Assembly: GCA_950097015.1 (NCBI GenBank)
Contig: CATNEN010000029.1
Span: 6,591,501-6,655,500, forward strand
Direction: 5' to 3'
DNA from: Macrostomum hystrix
Taxonomy: Eukaryota; Platyhelminthes; Macrostomidae
DNA: 64,000 bases
In this document: positions 21,955 through 32,084 of the stretch, one piece after another
Position numbering within the stretch: the stretch's first letter is position 1
How the letters are laid out: each line of letters begins with the position of its first letter
The notes under the pieces: model-generated
What the model was told of the DNA's origin: nothing
The model's database searches: none
What the model saw: the letters and a program-made list of their open reading frames with translations, nothing else
Program-made: the position numbers and the translations under genes

Positions 21955-22235
21955 AGCGGTAAAATGCGTTTGCTTCTCGCGCCGAGGTCCCTGAGCTCGA
22001 TTCCGCGGCGAGGCCACATTCAATTCGGGCGCGGCCGCGGAGAGGAGGCTTGGGTAGCTTTTTCTTCAACACCTTGAGGGCCAACCTCCAAGGCACAGTG
22101 AAAGTCGGGGCAAATGCACACACCTCTGTGTGTGTGCGTGTGTGCTCAGGAGTCAGCGGAATGTGCAGAATTGCCTCCTCGCTGGCTGCGAATCTATTGT
22201 CCCCAAATGATGAGCCACTGCCCGCAGCCATCCTG
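21955..22235 (+). mobile_element. SINE B copy
   Basis: The head has GCAGAGCGGTAAAATGCG and GAGCTCGATTCCGCGG, a diverged A/B-box pair. Then come GCGAGGCCACATTCAA, CGCGGAGAGGAGGCTTGGG, CCTTGAGGGCCAACCTCCAA, GTGTGTGCTCAGGAGTCAGC and CAGAATTGCCTCCTCGCTGG. A 117-codon ORF over it is incidental. Confidence 0.82.
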
Positions 22236-22691
22236 CAATGTTTTTTAATTATCCTTTCACACCCTCTATGAAACAGAAACAGATTTTTTGTTCTTGTGGC
22301 TTGCCTCTTCTTAGAGGCCCTATTCTAGTCTAATAGTTCATCAAAGGCTGGCAGACCGACTGACTGAGACGAAGAAAAAGGACAACTGATTTAGCTTGCA
22401 TGTCTTACAAACTTTACTCAGTCGCATCTTCATTAATTAGTTTGCTCGTTTAAACTGTCGGGTTCAATTCCTAAGCCTCTAGGTATTATATTCCCACCTA
22501 GCTTTTCTCCACTGATGCTGTCTCATCCTGTCGCATATTTGGACTTTTTCTGTCGGACAACTCATCAGATTCTTAAGCCTGATTTATTTTTTTTTAAATT
22601 CCTTGACCTTAATACTCGTACTTACTTGGACTTTTCACTTCCTGTCAGACGGCTAATGGCTAGAAAAAAATCATGCTTAATGATCGAAAGC
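22236..22691. other. Intergenic, no gene seen
   Basis: AT-rich, no supported coding segment. Confidence 0.45.
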
Positions 22692-23132
22692 GGAAAGGAG
22701 GTCAAGGTGTTAGACAAGGTAATGAAATGGAGGCCAAGGTGTTAGACAAGGTAATGAAATGGAGGCCAAGGTGTTAGACAAGGTAATGAAATGGAGGCCA
22801 AGGCGTTAGACAAGGAAGTGGAAGTGAGGTCAAGGTGTTAGACAGAAGGTAGTGGAAGGGTCAAGGTGTTAGACAAGGTAGTGAAAGGTAGGTCAAGGTG
22901 TTAGACAAGGTAATGAAAGGGAGGTCAATGTGTTAGACAAGATAGTGGAAGGGAGGTCAAGGTGTTAGACAGAAGGTAGTGGAAGGGTCAAGGTGTTAGA
23001 CAAGGTAGTGAAAGGTAGGTCAAGGTGTTAGACAAGGTAATGAAAGGGAGGTCAATGTGTTAGACAAGATAGTGGAAGGGAGGTCAAGGTGTTAGACAAG
23101 GTAGTGAAAGGGAGGTAAATGAGTTAGACATG
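22692..23132 (+). repeat. ~32-bp minisatellite, about 14 units
   Basis: Units contain GGTCAAGGTGTTAGACAAGG with TAATGAAATGGA, TAGTGGAAGGG or TAGTGAAAGG variants. A block of about 120 bp recurs within it (22850-22960 and 22977-23084). A single detached copy lies at 30435-30457. Confidence 0.93.
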
Positions 23133-23559
23133 TCCTGGACTATGCATATTGAGCAAGTATTATTCGAGTTAAGCTCTCTCGAAGATAAGCGTTTAATAGA
23201 GAGCTATCAAAATATATTCTAGGTCATTATTTTTGAGTCCCCCCCGCACTCAAATTCTTCCTGTTCTAGCCTGGTCCAATTTCCTATTCTCGTCCACCTC
23301 TCAGTGCGCCAAGGTCTCTTAAATTTAATTTCCCATTTGCTATGTAAAATTTCTCGGCGGATTTTTAGTCCCTTGACAAGTCGAGAAAAGAAATGTAAAT
23401 GGGACGAAGATTTCCGTGCCAAATTGAATCAAAGCATTCAAGCTCTTTTCTAAGTTAATTGAGTCCGTATTGGATTGGTATATACTACTGCGAGTGTTTC
23501 ATTACAACCTTAATAGACCACTCTCAGGCAAGACTTTGGGAGAGGGAAGAAAGAGGTAG
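23133..23559. other. Intergenic, no gene seen
   Basis: No supported feature. Confidence 0.4.
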
Positions 23560-23858
23560 AGGGGAAGAATGAAGGATGAAGGACGATCCACTGACAACGA
23601 ATAAAGAAGCGGGGGAGAATGAAGAAGAGGGGAAGAATGAAGGAGAGGGGAAGAATGAGGTGAGGGGAAGAATGAAGGAGCGGGGGAGAATGAAGGAGAG
23701 GGGAAGAATGAAGGAGAGGGGAAGAATGAAGGAGAGGGGAAGAATGAAGGAGAGGGGAAGAATGAAGGAGAGGGGAAGAATGAGGTGAGGGGAAGAATGA
23801 AGGAGAGGGGAAGAATGAGGTGAGGGAAAGAATGAAGGAGAGGGGAAGAGTGAGGATG
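23560..23858 (+). repeat. 18-bp purine-rich minisatellite
   Basis: Units of GAATGAAGGAGAGGGGAA with GAGGTGAGGGGAA variants. The + strand is almost pure purine for 300 bp. It ends about 320 bp upstream of the GPCR start codon. Confidence 0.93.
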
Positions 23859-24097
23859 GCCATCAGGAAATCGAAGTTGTAGAGAGTTAATAGTTCCTGT
23901 TTGATTTTGGATTAACATAGCAAATTATATTCCCCCGAATCGCAGTAGAACAAAGGAAGGGCGCAGGAACAGTGCGGGATTGCTGGGAAGGAAACGCTAG
24001 GCCAATCACAGTCGACCTGACCTTGGGACGTGGCTGTCACGGGAATGGCTCGTTTGCAAAAGCCTTAGTGGCAGCGGTGGGGAGTGTGGCCAGACTC

Positions 24098-24107
24098 GAT
24101 AAATAAG
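24098..24107 (+). promoter_or_regulatory. Candidate TATA box of the GPCR at 24178
   Basis: GATAAATAAG lies 71 bp upstream of the start codon, in a GC-richer stretch. This would place transcription start near 24130 and give a short leader. The call rests on position and sequence only. Confidence 0.3.
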
Positions 24108-24177
24108 CTCTCCAAGACTCGAATCTCCCAGCGCGCTCTCCCAGCCGTTCGCCAGTTCCCAGCTCCGCGGCAGCAGT

Positions 24178-25587
24178 ATGAACAGCTCGGACAAGACACT
24201 CGCCGATCCCAGCCAATCGGAGCTCGGCCGCCTTGTGACCATGCTGTGCGGCAACTCAACCGGTCCGGCACAGCTGCCCGTGTCAACCATGGTGTACATG
24301 ATGCTGCTCATGTCCCTTGCCGCTGGCAATGTCGTCAGCAACCTACTCGGAGCGGCGATGGTGGCCCGCTGTCTAACCAAGAGTTTCATCTCCGGCCTGC
24401 TGCTGGTGCTGTCGGCAGCCGAGGTGGCATTCAACAGCGCCCAGTTTGTCTACCAGCTGCTGGTCTGGCAGTTCGGCTATCGCCAGAGGCCGTTCGCTTC
24501 GCTAAGCCAGGGCCGACTCATCGGCTACACATTCTGGGCCATGCTGCTGCTTAGCCAGGCCTTCTTAATGCTGCGCAACTGGATCATTGTGCTTATCTCC
24601 TGTGTTCGCTTCGAGCGAGTTTATTTCCCCTTTGGACCGGTGCGTTACACCACCCCGAAACGGCTGGCTTGCCTGCTCACCGCCCTGCTGGCAGTCTGTC
24701 TGGCCAGCAGCCTGCCGAAGACCCTGCGCTACAACCCGGCCATCTGCCTGGACAGCCTCACACTCAGTCAGGTGCAAACCTGGCTATTTGAGTCCGCCAC
24801 TCGCGAGGTTGTGCTCACGCTGCAGAGCTACATTGTGTCCACACTGGCCCCCATTGTGCTGGTGGTGACGCTGAACGGCCTCATCCTGCGAGCGGTTAAC
24901 CGGCAGCGCCGACTCTTCAACCGGCGTCGGGCTGGTTCAGAGGGCGCCGCCGGCAGCCGCAGCGCGTTGAGCCGGTCCAAAATCACCGACCGGCTGCTCC
25001 TGATGCTCATGACGGCGTTTGTCGTCTGCGAACTGCCGGTGTTTGTCTCCGGCCTGCTGCACAACTGGCTGCCGTCGCAGACTTCCTCGCACCTGATTCA
25101 CGTTGCTCACTTGGGCACCGCCATGGACTCGGCGCTCAACGTGTTGGTCTATACAATGTCCCAACGGCAGAATGGCAGCAAGTGCATCGAGGTCTGCGTG
25201 CCCAGCGAGCGTCGCCGACTTCGCCAGCTGCCACAGCTTGGCATCGGAGCGGCTGGAGCCGCCGCTACGGCCTCTGCTGCAGGCGCTGCTGCCACTGCCG
25301 CCGTCGCCGCAGCCACCGACGCGGCCACCGTCGACGCCCCCGTCAGACGGCCCATTGTCGACGACTTGTTCGCTCAGGCCGACGAAGCTGCACCGTCCAG
25401 TTTCGTCGCGACCGGAGCCTCTTCGAACCAGGCGAAGATTGACGACGCCTGCCGACTGCCGCTGCTGCTGATGGCTAGCGGCTCGGTCGGTGACATCGGT
25501 GGCGGCGAATCTAACTACTTCTGTCACCTGCGGGATCAGCCGGTGACGCAGGTCACATGCGAAGGTGTTCTGGAGTCGACCTTTTAG
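24178..25587 (+). CDS. Class A (rhodopsin-like) GPCR, probably peptide-type, single exon
   Basis: A 469-residue seven-TM plasma-membrane receptor encoded without introns. The start ATG follows a GC-rich leader; the N-terminus carries NSS and NST glycosylation sequons. TM segments fall at roughly 38-62 (with the TM1 N51), 70-95, 118-145, 163-180, 210-240, 270-295 and 305-326. TM3 ends in ERV (146-148), a DRY variant. TM6 has CELP (284-287) in place of CWxP. TM7 has NVLVY (321-325) in place of NPxxY. The third intracellular loop is highly basic. The tail is Ala-rich and low complexity (about 345-375). These features fit the divergent peptide-receptor-like class A GPCRs of invertebrates. The ligand is not predictable, and there is no link to the neighbours. 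Confidence 0.88.
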   Translation: MNSSDKTLADPSQSELGRLVTMLCGNSTGPAQLPVSTMVYMMLLMSLAAGNVVSNLLGAAMVARCLTKSFISGLLLVLSAAEVAFNSAQFVYQLLVWQFGYRQRPFASLSQGRLIGYTFWAMLLLSQAFLMLRNWIIVLISCVRFERVYFPFGPVRYTTPKRLACLLTALLAVCLASSLPKTLRYNPAICLDSLTLSQVQTWLFESATREVVLTLQSYIVSTLAPIVLVVTLNGLILRAVNRQRRLFNRRRAGSEGAAGSRSALSRSKITDRLLLMLMTAFVVCELPVFVSGLLHNWLPSQTSSHLIHVAHLGTAMDSALNVLVYTMSQRQNGSKCIEVCVPSERRRLRQLPQLGIGAAGAAATASAAGAAATAAVAAATDAATVDAPVRRPIVDDLFAQADEAAPSSFVATGASSNQAKIDDACRLPLLLMASGSVGDIGGGESNYFCHLRDQPVTQVTCEGVLESTF

Positions 25588-25824
25588 CTGGCCAGTCACT
25601 CTTGGATTGAAATCGCTAATTGATTATGGCTGTTGTACAGAGCCCGACCAAACTCTCCTTTATTTTTTTGTACTTTTACTCGTACTGTATATTGAGCACT
25701 CAGTTGTCCCGTGTCCTATAATCAGTGTGTTGCAGAATTTGCTTTTATTTGTCGATTTGTATATTGTTTAACAGTCTGAGATTTTCAGCGTCACCCGAGC
25801 TGTGTGTCCTTTTGCCATGCTGGC

Positions 25825-25830
25825 AATAAA
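25825..25830 (+). terminator. Polyadenylation signal AATAAA of the GPCR
   Basis: Canonical AATAAA 238 bp after the stop codon and followed by G-rich sequence. It implies a 3' UTR of about 260 bp. Confidence 0.6.
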
Positions 25831-25849
25831 TCAGGGGAGGACAGATCTT

Positions 25850-26440
25850 GCTAGGGATCAGAGAAAGGGAGAGACAGTGGATACTGGTTTGTTTATAAGC
25901 TAAAGCGGGCCGTATGCAATGTCTCTCCCAACCTCAGTTCTCGGACACTTAGGACCACTTGCCCGTCCTGTCTGTCCAACCCCAACCGTCTGAAACTGTG
26001 TCTGGCCCCCTCTACTTAGGATACATAAATTCCTTACTTCCAGCCGTATCAATCTATCTCTGGGTACGCGCTCTCTATCTATCCCTCAACACCCTTTGGT
26101 CCAAAACTGATTTTTTCATGTGCGCGAACACATTCTTAGAAAACAAGCTGTGGTAAAAATGTTAGCGTGCTATATTCTCCTTTGTTTTTTTTCCTACGCA
26201 ACCAGTTCAACTTTTGGTTAAAAAATATACTGCGATTTGTAAACCAAACTTTCACGTTTGACAATAGTTGCTGGGCAGAATTCATTTTTCCAGTTTTTTA
26301 GTTTTTTTTTCGCTAGATGAGCTCTGAACTTCTACCTAACGAAACTTTCTTAGCTTTCTAAACTCCACATTTGTTTCTTGTCTATAGTTTTCCTTAAACA
26401 CGGTTTAGACTCAATCAAATAATTTTTCCGAGACTAAAGC
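25850..26440. other. Intergenic, no gene seen
   Basis: AT-rich, no coding or repeat structure recognised. Confidence 0.45.
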
Positions 26441-26625
26441 TTTTAGGATGGAGAATTTCAATGAAGTGGAATTTCCAAGAAACGCAATTTCTAGAAAGTA
26501 TGTTTTCTAAGAAATAAAATTTCTAAGGAGTGGAACTTCTTATAAGTAACATTTCTAGGAATTGAAATCTCTAATTAGTAAAACTCTTTGGAACTGAATT
26601 TTCTAGGAGAATAATCTCGGAGATA
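26440..26625 (+). repeat. Degenerate repeat of ATTTCTAGGAA-like units
   Basis: TTTCTAGAAAG, TTTCTAAGAAAT, TTTCTAAGGAGTGGAA, TTTCTAGGAATTGAAA and TTTTCTAGGAGA succeed one another at irregular spacing. The core is the same as in the 32-bp array at 54715-56032. Confidence 0.5.
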
Positions 26626-26866
26626 ACTAGTGAAAACTAAATTAGTCATTCGTATATTCTTAATTTTTTTAAAATTCGATATCCAGCCACGATACCAAAT
26701 TTATTATGATAGCTCTATTGCCTCTGTTTGCTAAACTGAAAGCGCAAACAATGTTTTGGATTAGTTTACACTGGCTCAACCTTTTACAGCCAAAATTGCC
26801 TAAATTGTATTACGCTTTTGTTGACCTCAAAAAGACATGAATTGAAAACGAGACCATGCTCATATA

Positions 26867-26890
26867 GCTGCTGCTGCTGCTGCTGCTGCT
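26867..26890 (+). repeat. (CTG)n microsatellite, about 8 units
   Basis: Perfect GCT/CTG trinucleotide run in AT-rich intergenic DNA. No coding frame is supported here. Confidence 0.9.
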
Positions 26891-26954
26891 AAAAGAGACA
26901 ACCAACTTTATTTTGTTATTTTTTAACCTTTTTATTTGCAAATACCTTTTGCTT

Positions 26955-27895
26955 CCCTACCTCTCGCTTCTCTAGCTCTCGCTTCTCTCTCCCTCTTATC
27001 TCTCCCTTTTATCTCTTCCTCGTATCTCTCCCTCTTATCTCTCCATCTTATCTCTCCCTCTTATCTCTCTCCCTCTCATATCTTCTTCTTATCTCTCTCC
27101 CTCTTATCTCTCTCCCTCTTATCTCTCTCCCTCTTATCTCTCTCCCTCTTATCTCTTCCTCGTATCTCTCCCTCTAATCTTTCCATCTTATCTCTCCCTC
27201 TTATCTCTCCATCTTATCTCTCCCTCTTATCTCTCCATCTTATCTCTCTCCCTCTTATCTCTCTCCCTCTTATCTCTCTCCCTCTTATCTCTCTCCCTCT
27301 TATCTCTCTCCCTCTTATCTCTTCCTCGTATCTCTCCCTCTTATCTTTCCATCTTATCTCTCCCTCTTATCTCTCCATCTTATCTCTCCCTCTTATCTCT
27401 CTCCCTCTCATATCTTCTTCTTATCTCTCTCCCTCTTATCTCTCTCCCTCTTATCTCTCTCCCTCTTATCTCTCTCCCTCTTATCTCTTCCTCGTATCTC
27501 TCCCTCTTATCTTTCCATCTTATCTCTCCCTCTTATCTCTCCATCTTATCTCTCCCTCTTATCTCTCCATCTTATCTCTCTCCCTCTTATCTCTCTCCCT
27601 CTTATCTCTCTCCCTCTTATCTCTCTCCCTCTTATCTCTCTCCCTCTTATCTCTTCCTCGTATCTCTCCCTCTTATCTTTCCATCTTATCTCTCCCTCTT
27701 ATCTCTCCATCTTATCTCTCCCTCTTATCTCTCCATCTTATCTCTCCCTCTCATATCTTCTTCTTATCTCTCTCCCTCTTATCTCTCTGCCTCTTATCTC
27801 TCGCCCTCTTATCTCTCTCCCTCTTATCTCTCCCTCTTATATATTCCCTTTATCTCTCTCCCGCTTCTCTCCCCTTCTTATCTCTCCCGCAATGT
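26955..27895 (+). repeat. 14-bp pyrimidine-rich minisatellite with higher-order structure
   Basis: Units of TCTCTCCCTCTTAT with CCATCTTAT, TTCCTCGTAT and CTCATATCTTCTTC variants. Blocks of about 315 bp recur in the same order (markers TTCCTCGTATCTCTCCCTCT near 27155, 27320, 27485 and 27650). The 322-codon ORF is an artefact. Confidence 0.95.
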
Positions 27896-28530
27896 CTCGC
27901 ATAGTCGTCCTCTCAGTGGCTTATTTTTTCTCATTATCCACTTCTCTCTTACGCTCAACATCACCTTCACCTGTACCTCACTCCAAGCATAATCTCATTG
28001 ACGTCTCACTTGAAGTCAGAAAATATGCTATCCTATTTGTTATCAGAAGTGCAGTAGATTAAAACGAAAATCGGTAGAAATCCAAGACGCTTCTGATTAG
28101 CTCTGAGGCAGAAATCAAAGACAAACTTAGTAGGGTCTCAACTAATATTTTTATTTATTTAGCTCTCCTCTCCACCTGGCTAAATCTTAGGCTATACCAA
28201 ATCTAGCGCCAACTCAAAAAACAATGCAGTCTTCGGGTTCTATATTGTTCTTGGCAGCTGTGTGAAAATGCCGCCGAAAATGAGAGTTAAACAATATTTC
28301 CTGGGACAGTGAACTGGCGGGGTGAGAAAAAAAGGAAAACTACGGGCCGCCCAGACCTGGAAAAAACATTCACGCAGAAGATAAAACATTATTACAGACA
28401 ATATTTTGACAAAGGGCTACTAAAAAAGTAGGATTTTTTGGCCGAAAAAACTTTGGCCACTGGTTTTAACCGTTAATTAATGCGTCTGTTTCTACAAAAA
28501 GTGTTCCTAATTCCTTCTAGAAATCACGGG
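27896..28530. other. Intergenic, no gene seen
   Basis: AT-rich, no supported coding or repeat feature. Confidence 0.45.
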
Positions 28531-28536
28531 AATTAA

Positions 28537-28735
28537 GTAGCAGAGCGGTATAACGCGTTGTGTCTCGGATCAAGGTCCCCGAGCTCGATTCCGCGGCGAG
28601 GCCACATTTATTTGGGGCGCAGCCGCGGAGAGAAGGCTTGGCGGCTTGTAGTGCAATTTTTAACGCACCTGTGTGGGTGTGTGTGGGTGTGTAAACGGAC
28701 AGAATTGCCTCCACGCGAGCCATAATCCTAATCAG
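28537..28735 (+). mobile_element. SINE B copy (internally shortened)
   Basis: Head AGCAGAGCGGTATAACGCG and GAGCTCGATTCCGCGGCGAG. Body GGGGCGCAGCCGCGGAGAGA, AGGCTTGGCGGCTTGTAGTG, CACCTGTGTGGGTGTG and ACAGAATTGCCTCC. The part between GCAATTT and CACCTGTG is missing. Confidence 0.8.
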
Positions 28736-28761
28736 CGGAAAAACATTTTTAATCAAACGAA

Positions 28762-29470
28762 ATCTCATTTTCAATGAAATCCCAGTTTAAATGAAATCCC
28801 AGTTTAAATGAAATCCCAGTTTAAATGAAATCCCAGTTTCAATGAAATCCCAGTTTCAATGAAATCCCAGTTTCAATGAAATCCCAGTTTCAATAAAATC
28901 CCAGTTTCAATGAAATCCCAGTTTCAATGAAATCCCAGTTGCAATGAAATCCCAGTTGCAATGAAATCCCAGTTGCAATTCAATCATAGTTTCAATGAAA
29001 TCCCAGTTTCAATGAAATCCCAGTTTCAAAGAAATCCCAGTTTAAATGAAATCCCAGTTTCAATGAAATCCCAGTTTCAATGAAATCCCAGTTTCAATGA
29101 AATCCCAGTTTCAATGAAATCCCAGTTTCAATGAAATCCCAGTTGCAATGAAATCCCAGTTGCAATGAAATCCCAGTTGCAATGAAATCCCAGTTGCAAT
29201 TCAATCCTAGTTTCAATGAAATCCCAGTGTCAATGAAATCCCAGTGTCAATGAAATCCCAGTGTCAATGAAATCCCAGTTGCAATGAAATCCCAGTTGCA
29301 ATTCAATCCTAGTTTCAATGAAATCCCAGTGTCAATGAAATCCCAGTGTCAATGAAATCCCAGTTGCAATTCAATCCTAGTTTCAATGAAATCCCAGTGT
29401 CAATGAAATCCCAGTTTCAATGAATCCCAGTTTCAATAAAATCCCAGTTTCAATAACAACTTCAAATTTT
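28762..29470 (+). repeat. 17-bp minisatellite, about 41 units
   Basis: Units of AATGAAATCCCAGTTTC, with GTTTAA, GTTGCA, GTGTCA and AATTCAATCCTAGTTTC variants. The last variant marks internal blocks near 28975, 29195, 29300 and 29370. It begins directly after the SINE B copy. Confidence 0.96.
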
Positions 29471-30049
29471 CAATTTCAATAACAACTCTGTAGAGATCTC
29501 ACTGTTTAAAAGTTCAGTGTCGACCGTCCTGTAACCTCTTCCCTAGTTACTCCACGCCGCATTTAGTAGAATAATCCAGAAATGACAAACAATAAGACAC
29601 CTGTTCACGTCGTCACTTTTAGACCGTGCGACCGTGCCAGACAAAGCTGTTCGAGAATTGTGCGCCAACTGTTCCTTCGCTTATAGCGAGGTTTCATTTC
29701 ATTCATCCTTTATTTTATGCTTTATACTCGTATATCCGCGAGAAGATTCCAGAATTCATAGAAAAATGTTGATCGAAAGTACAAACTCGATTACTGCAAA
29801 AATAAGCACCTGTCTACTGTTTACTGTACTCCAAATTGCGCTAATCACTGTTCAACGCCATATGTGTGAAAAAAAAACCTGAGCAGATGCGCACCTTTTC
29901 TGTTTTCCGTTCTTTTTTTCTTAGAAACCTAAAACTGATAAGCATTTGTTTTGTGCGCAAAATGAACCCTTATTTACATTTATTTTTCCCTTAACACCAA
30001 CCTCAACCTCACCCACCCACCTACCCACGTCGTCCACTTAAACCCCGAT
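29471..30049. other. Intergenic, no gene seen
   Basis: No supported feature. Confidence 0.45.
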
Positions 30050-30416
30050 CTCAACCTGGTTAATCACCCACCTCAAACTACGCCAATCTCCAGGTTAATC
30101 ACCCACCTCAAACTACGCCAATCTCCAGGTTAATCACCCACCTCAAACTCCGCCAATCACTTGGTTAATCACCCACCTCAAACTCCGCCAATCACTTGGT
30201 TAATCACCCACCTCAAACTCCGCCAATCACTTGGTTAATCACCCACCTCAAACTCCGCCAATCTCCAGGTTAATCACCCACCTCAAACTCCGCTAATATC
30301 CAGGTTAATCACCCACCTCAAACTCCGCCAATATCCAGGTTAATCACCCACCTCAAACTCCGCCAATATCCAGGTTAATCACCCACCTCAAACTCCGCCA
30401 ATATCCAGGTTAATCA
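30050..30416 (+). repeat. 35-bp minisatellite, about 10 units
   Basis: Units contain GGTTAATCACCCACCTCAAA plus CTCCGCCAAT and a variable TCTCCA/ATATCCA/TCACTT segment. Confidence 0.95.
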
Positions 30417-30434
30417 CAGAGTGCAGAGTGGATG

Positions 30435-30457
30435 GAGGTCAAGGTGTTAGACAGTGC
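30435..30457 (+). repeat. Detached copy of the 22692 minisatellite unit
   Basis: GGAGGTCAAGGTGTTAGACA appears once here, 7.3 kb from its array, directly after the 35-bp array. Confidence 0.7.
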
Positions 30458-30550
30458 AGATTGGATTGTAACTTTTTTGTTTTTGACTAGTGGAGAGTGG
30501 TTGTAGGTCACAATTTTGTCATGAGAACAGGTACTTTGCCTTTCGCGCAG

Positions 30551-30808
30551 TCACGTGTCCGTCCCGTTGCGCAACTCCTTGGAACTGGACGCCAGATTGA
30601 TCTCGCCAATGCGCAACCGATGCCGTTTGAATTTAATGCGCCGATTCTGAAACCAGATTTTTACCTGTCGCTCAGTCATGCCAAGACTGTTTGACAGCTC
30701 GCGTCGTCTGCGCTTAGCCAGGTAGCGATTCAGCCTCCTTCTCCAGCTCCAGTGTCTGCTGCCGTCTGTAGGTTTGACTTCCACCGCTGCGATTAGCGGA
30801 ATTCGGGC
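30551..30808 (-). pseudogene. ANTP-class (Hox-like) homeobox exon, broken by a frameshift
   Basis: A 3' coding exon of a homeodomain transcription factor. After acceptor TTTTCTTTCAG (minus strand) one frame reads [14 protein letters not shown], the arm and helix 1. After a break near 30731-30736 another frame reads [18 protein letters not shown] and [18 protein letters not shown], giving helices 2 and 3 with the diagnostic WFQNRR. It then runs 24 residues to a TGA. Between KE and NRY a homeodomain normally has three residues (9 nt), but only 4 nt are present, consistent with a 5-nt loss. Without that loss the exon would look functional. RQVKIWF suits several Hox and ParaHox groups, so I do not assign one. 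Upstream exons were not found; any would lie beyond the array at 30836-31462. This is either a true pseudogene or an assembly error. Confidence 0.8.
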
Positions 30809-30835
30809 CTGAAAGAAAACTGAATACTTTTTAAT

Positions 30836-31462
30836 GGAAATTTCCATTCGCTCATTGAAGCGTCTCGGGTAAAAGTTGAATGGAAATTTCCATTCGCTCA
30901 TTGAAGAGCTTCGGGTAAAAGTTTAATTGGAAATTTCCATTCGTTCATTGAAGAGCTTCGGGTAAAAGTTGAATGGAAATTTCCATTCGTTCATTGAGGA
31001 GCTTCGGGTAAAAGTTGAATGGAAATTTCCATTCGTTCATTGAGGAGCTTCGGGTAAAAGTTGAATGGAAATTTCCATTCGCTCATTGAAGAGCTTCGGG
31101 TAAAAGTTTAATTGGAAATTTCCATTCGCTCATTGAAGAGCTTCGGGTAAAAGTTTAATTGGAAATTTCCATTCGTTCATTGAAGAGCTTCGGGTAAAAG
31201 TTGAATGGAAATTTCCATTCGTTCATTGAGGAGCTTCGGGTAAAAGTTTAATTGGAAATTTCCATTCGTTCATTGAAGAGCTTCGGGTAAAAGTTGAATG
31301 GAAATTTCCATTCGTTCATTGAGGAGCTTCGGGTAAAAGTTGAATGGAAATTTCCATTCGCTCATTGAAGAGCTGCGGGTAAAAGTTGAATGGAAATTTC
31401 CATTCGCTCATTGAAGAGCTGCGGATAAAAGTTGAATGGAAATTTCCATTCACTCATTGAAG
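30836..31462 (+). repeat. 46-bp minisatellite with an 18-bp perfect palindrome per unit
   Basis: About 14 units with GAGCTTCGGGTAAAAGTT and, in most units, GAATGGAAATTTCCATTC, which is its own reverse complement. It lies in the intron just upstream (minus-strand sense) of the homeobox exon, beginning about 28 bp before the acceptor. Confidence 0.95.
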
Positions 31463-32084
31463 AGCCCGAAAAATATATTCCGTGCGAATTTTCCTGTCGA
31501 TCGTTTGAGAGCTTTGAGAAAAAGCTGAAGAAAGGAATTTTCTTGCCTTTTCTTGCCTTACCAGCGAAAAAGATGGATGGAAATTTCCATTTATCAATGA
31601 AAGCCTCTCTATAGCTTTCTGCGGAAATGCCCACTAAAAATATGTAATCCGAATAAATTTCTTTAAATTAATTGGGTCGTTAATTGTCAGTCACATTTAA
31701 AAGGAATCCACAGTCCACTCGAAGGAGACAATTCAGTCTTAAGTAATACAGGATATTAAATTGCTCAATAAATTGCTGCCCTGAACAAACTCAACCTGCC
31801 TAATTTTGTTGCTCCCACCGCTTCCAGGCAATCTCCGCTTTGGTCTCCTCTCCCCGCTCACTCGCTCACAGCTCGCTGCCTCAGTGTCAGACGGTTGCAG
31901 CGGAAGTGTCCCGAAGGCAAATTAACATGGAGCTGGCGTGCGACTTTAAAGCCTACGAGATTCACAGCCGCACTTTTAAGGCTCAAAATGAATAGCTGGA
32001 TGGTGTACAGTAACACGCGTAAAGTCTATCACCCGCTTTGCATTCAATTCTTAACAGTCACCTGCACTTTAAATAGAATAATTT
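31463..32084. other. Intergenic or intronic, no certain gene
   Basis: The stretch 31800-31960 is more GC-rich. A short open segment (ATG at 31927, 22 codons) is too small to call. No homeobox upstream exon could be recognised. Confidence 0.4.

Noticed and set aside
24084-24554. ORF overlapping the class A GPCR in another frame
   Set aside because: It starts at GTG rather than ATG and shadows the GC-rich receptor coding sequence.
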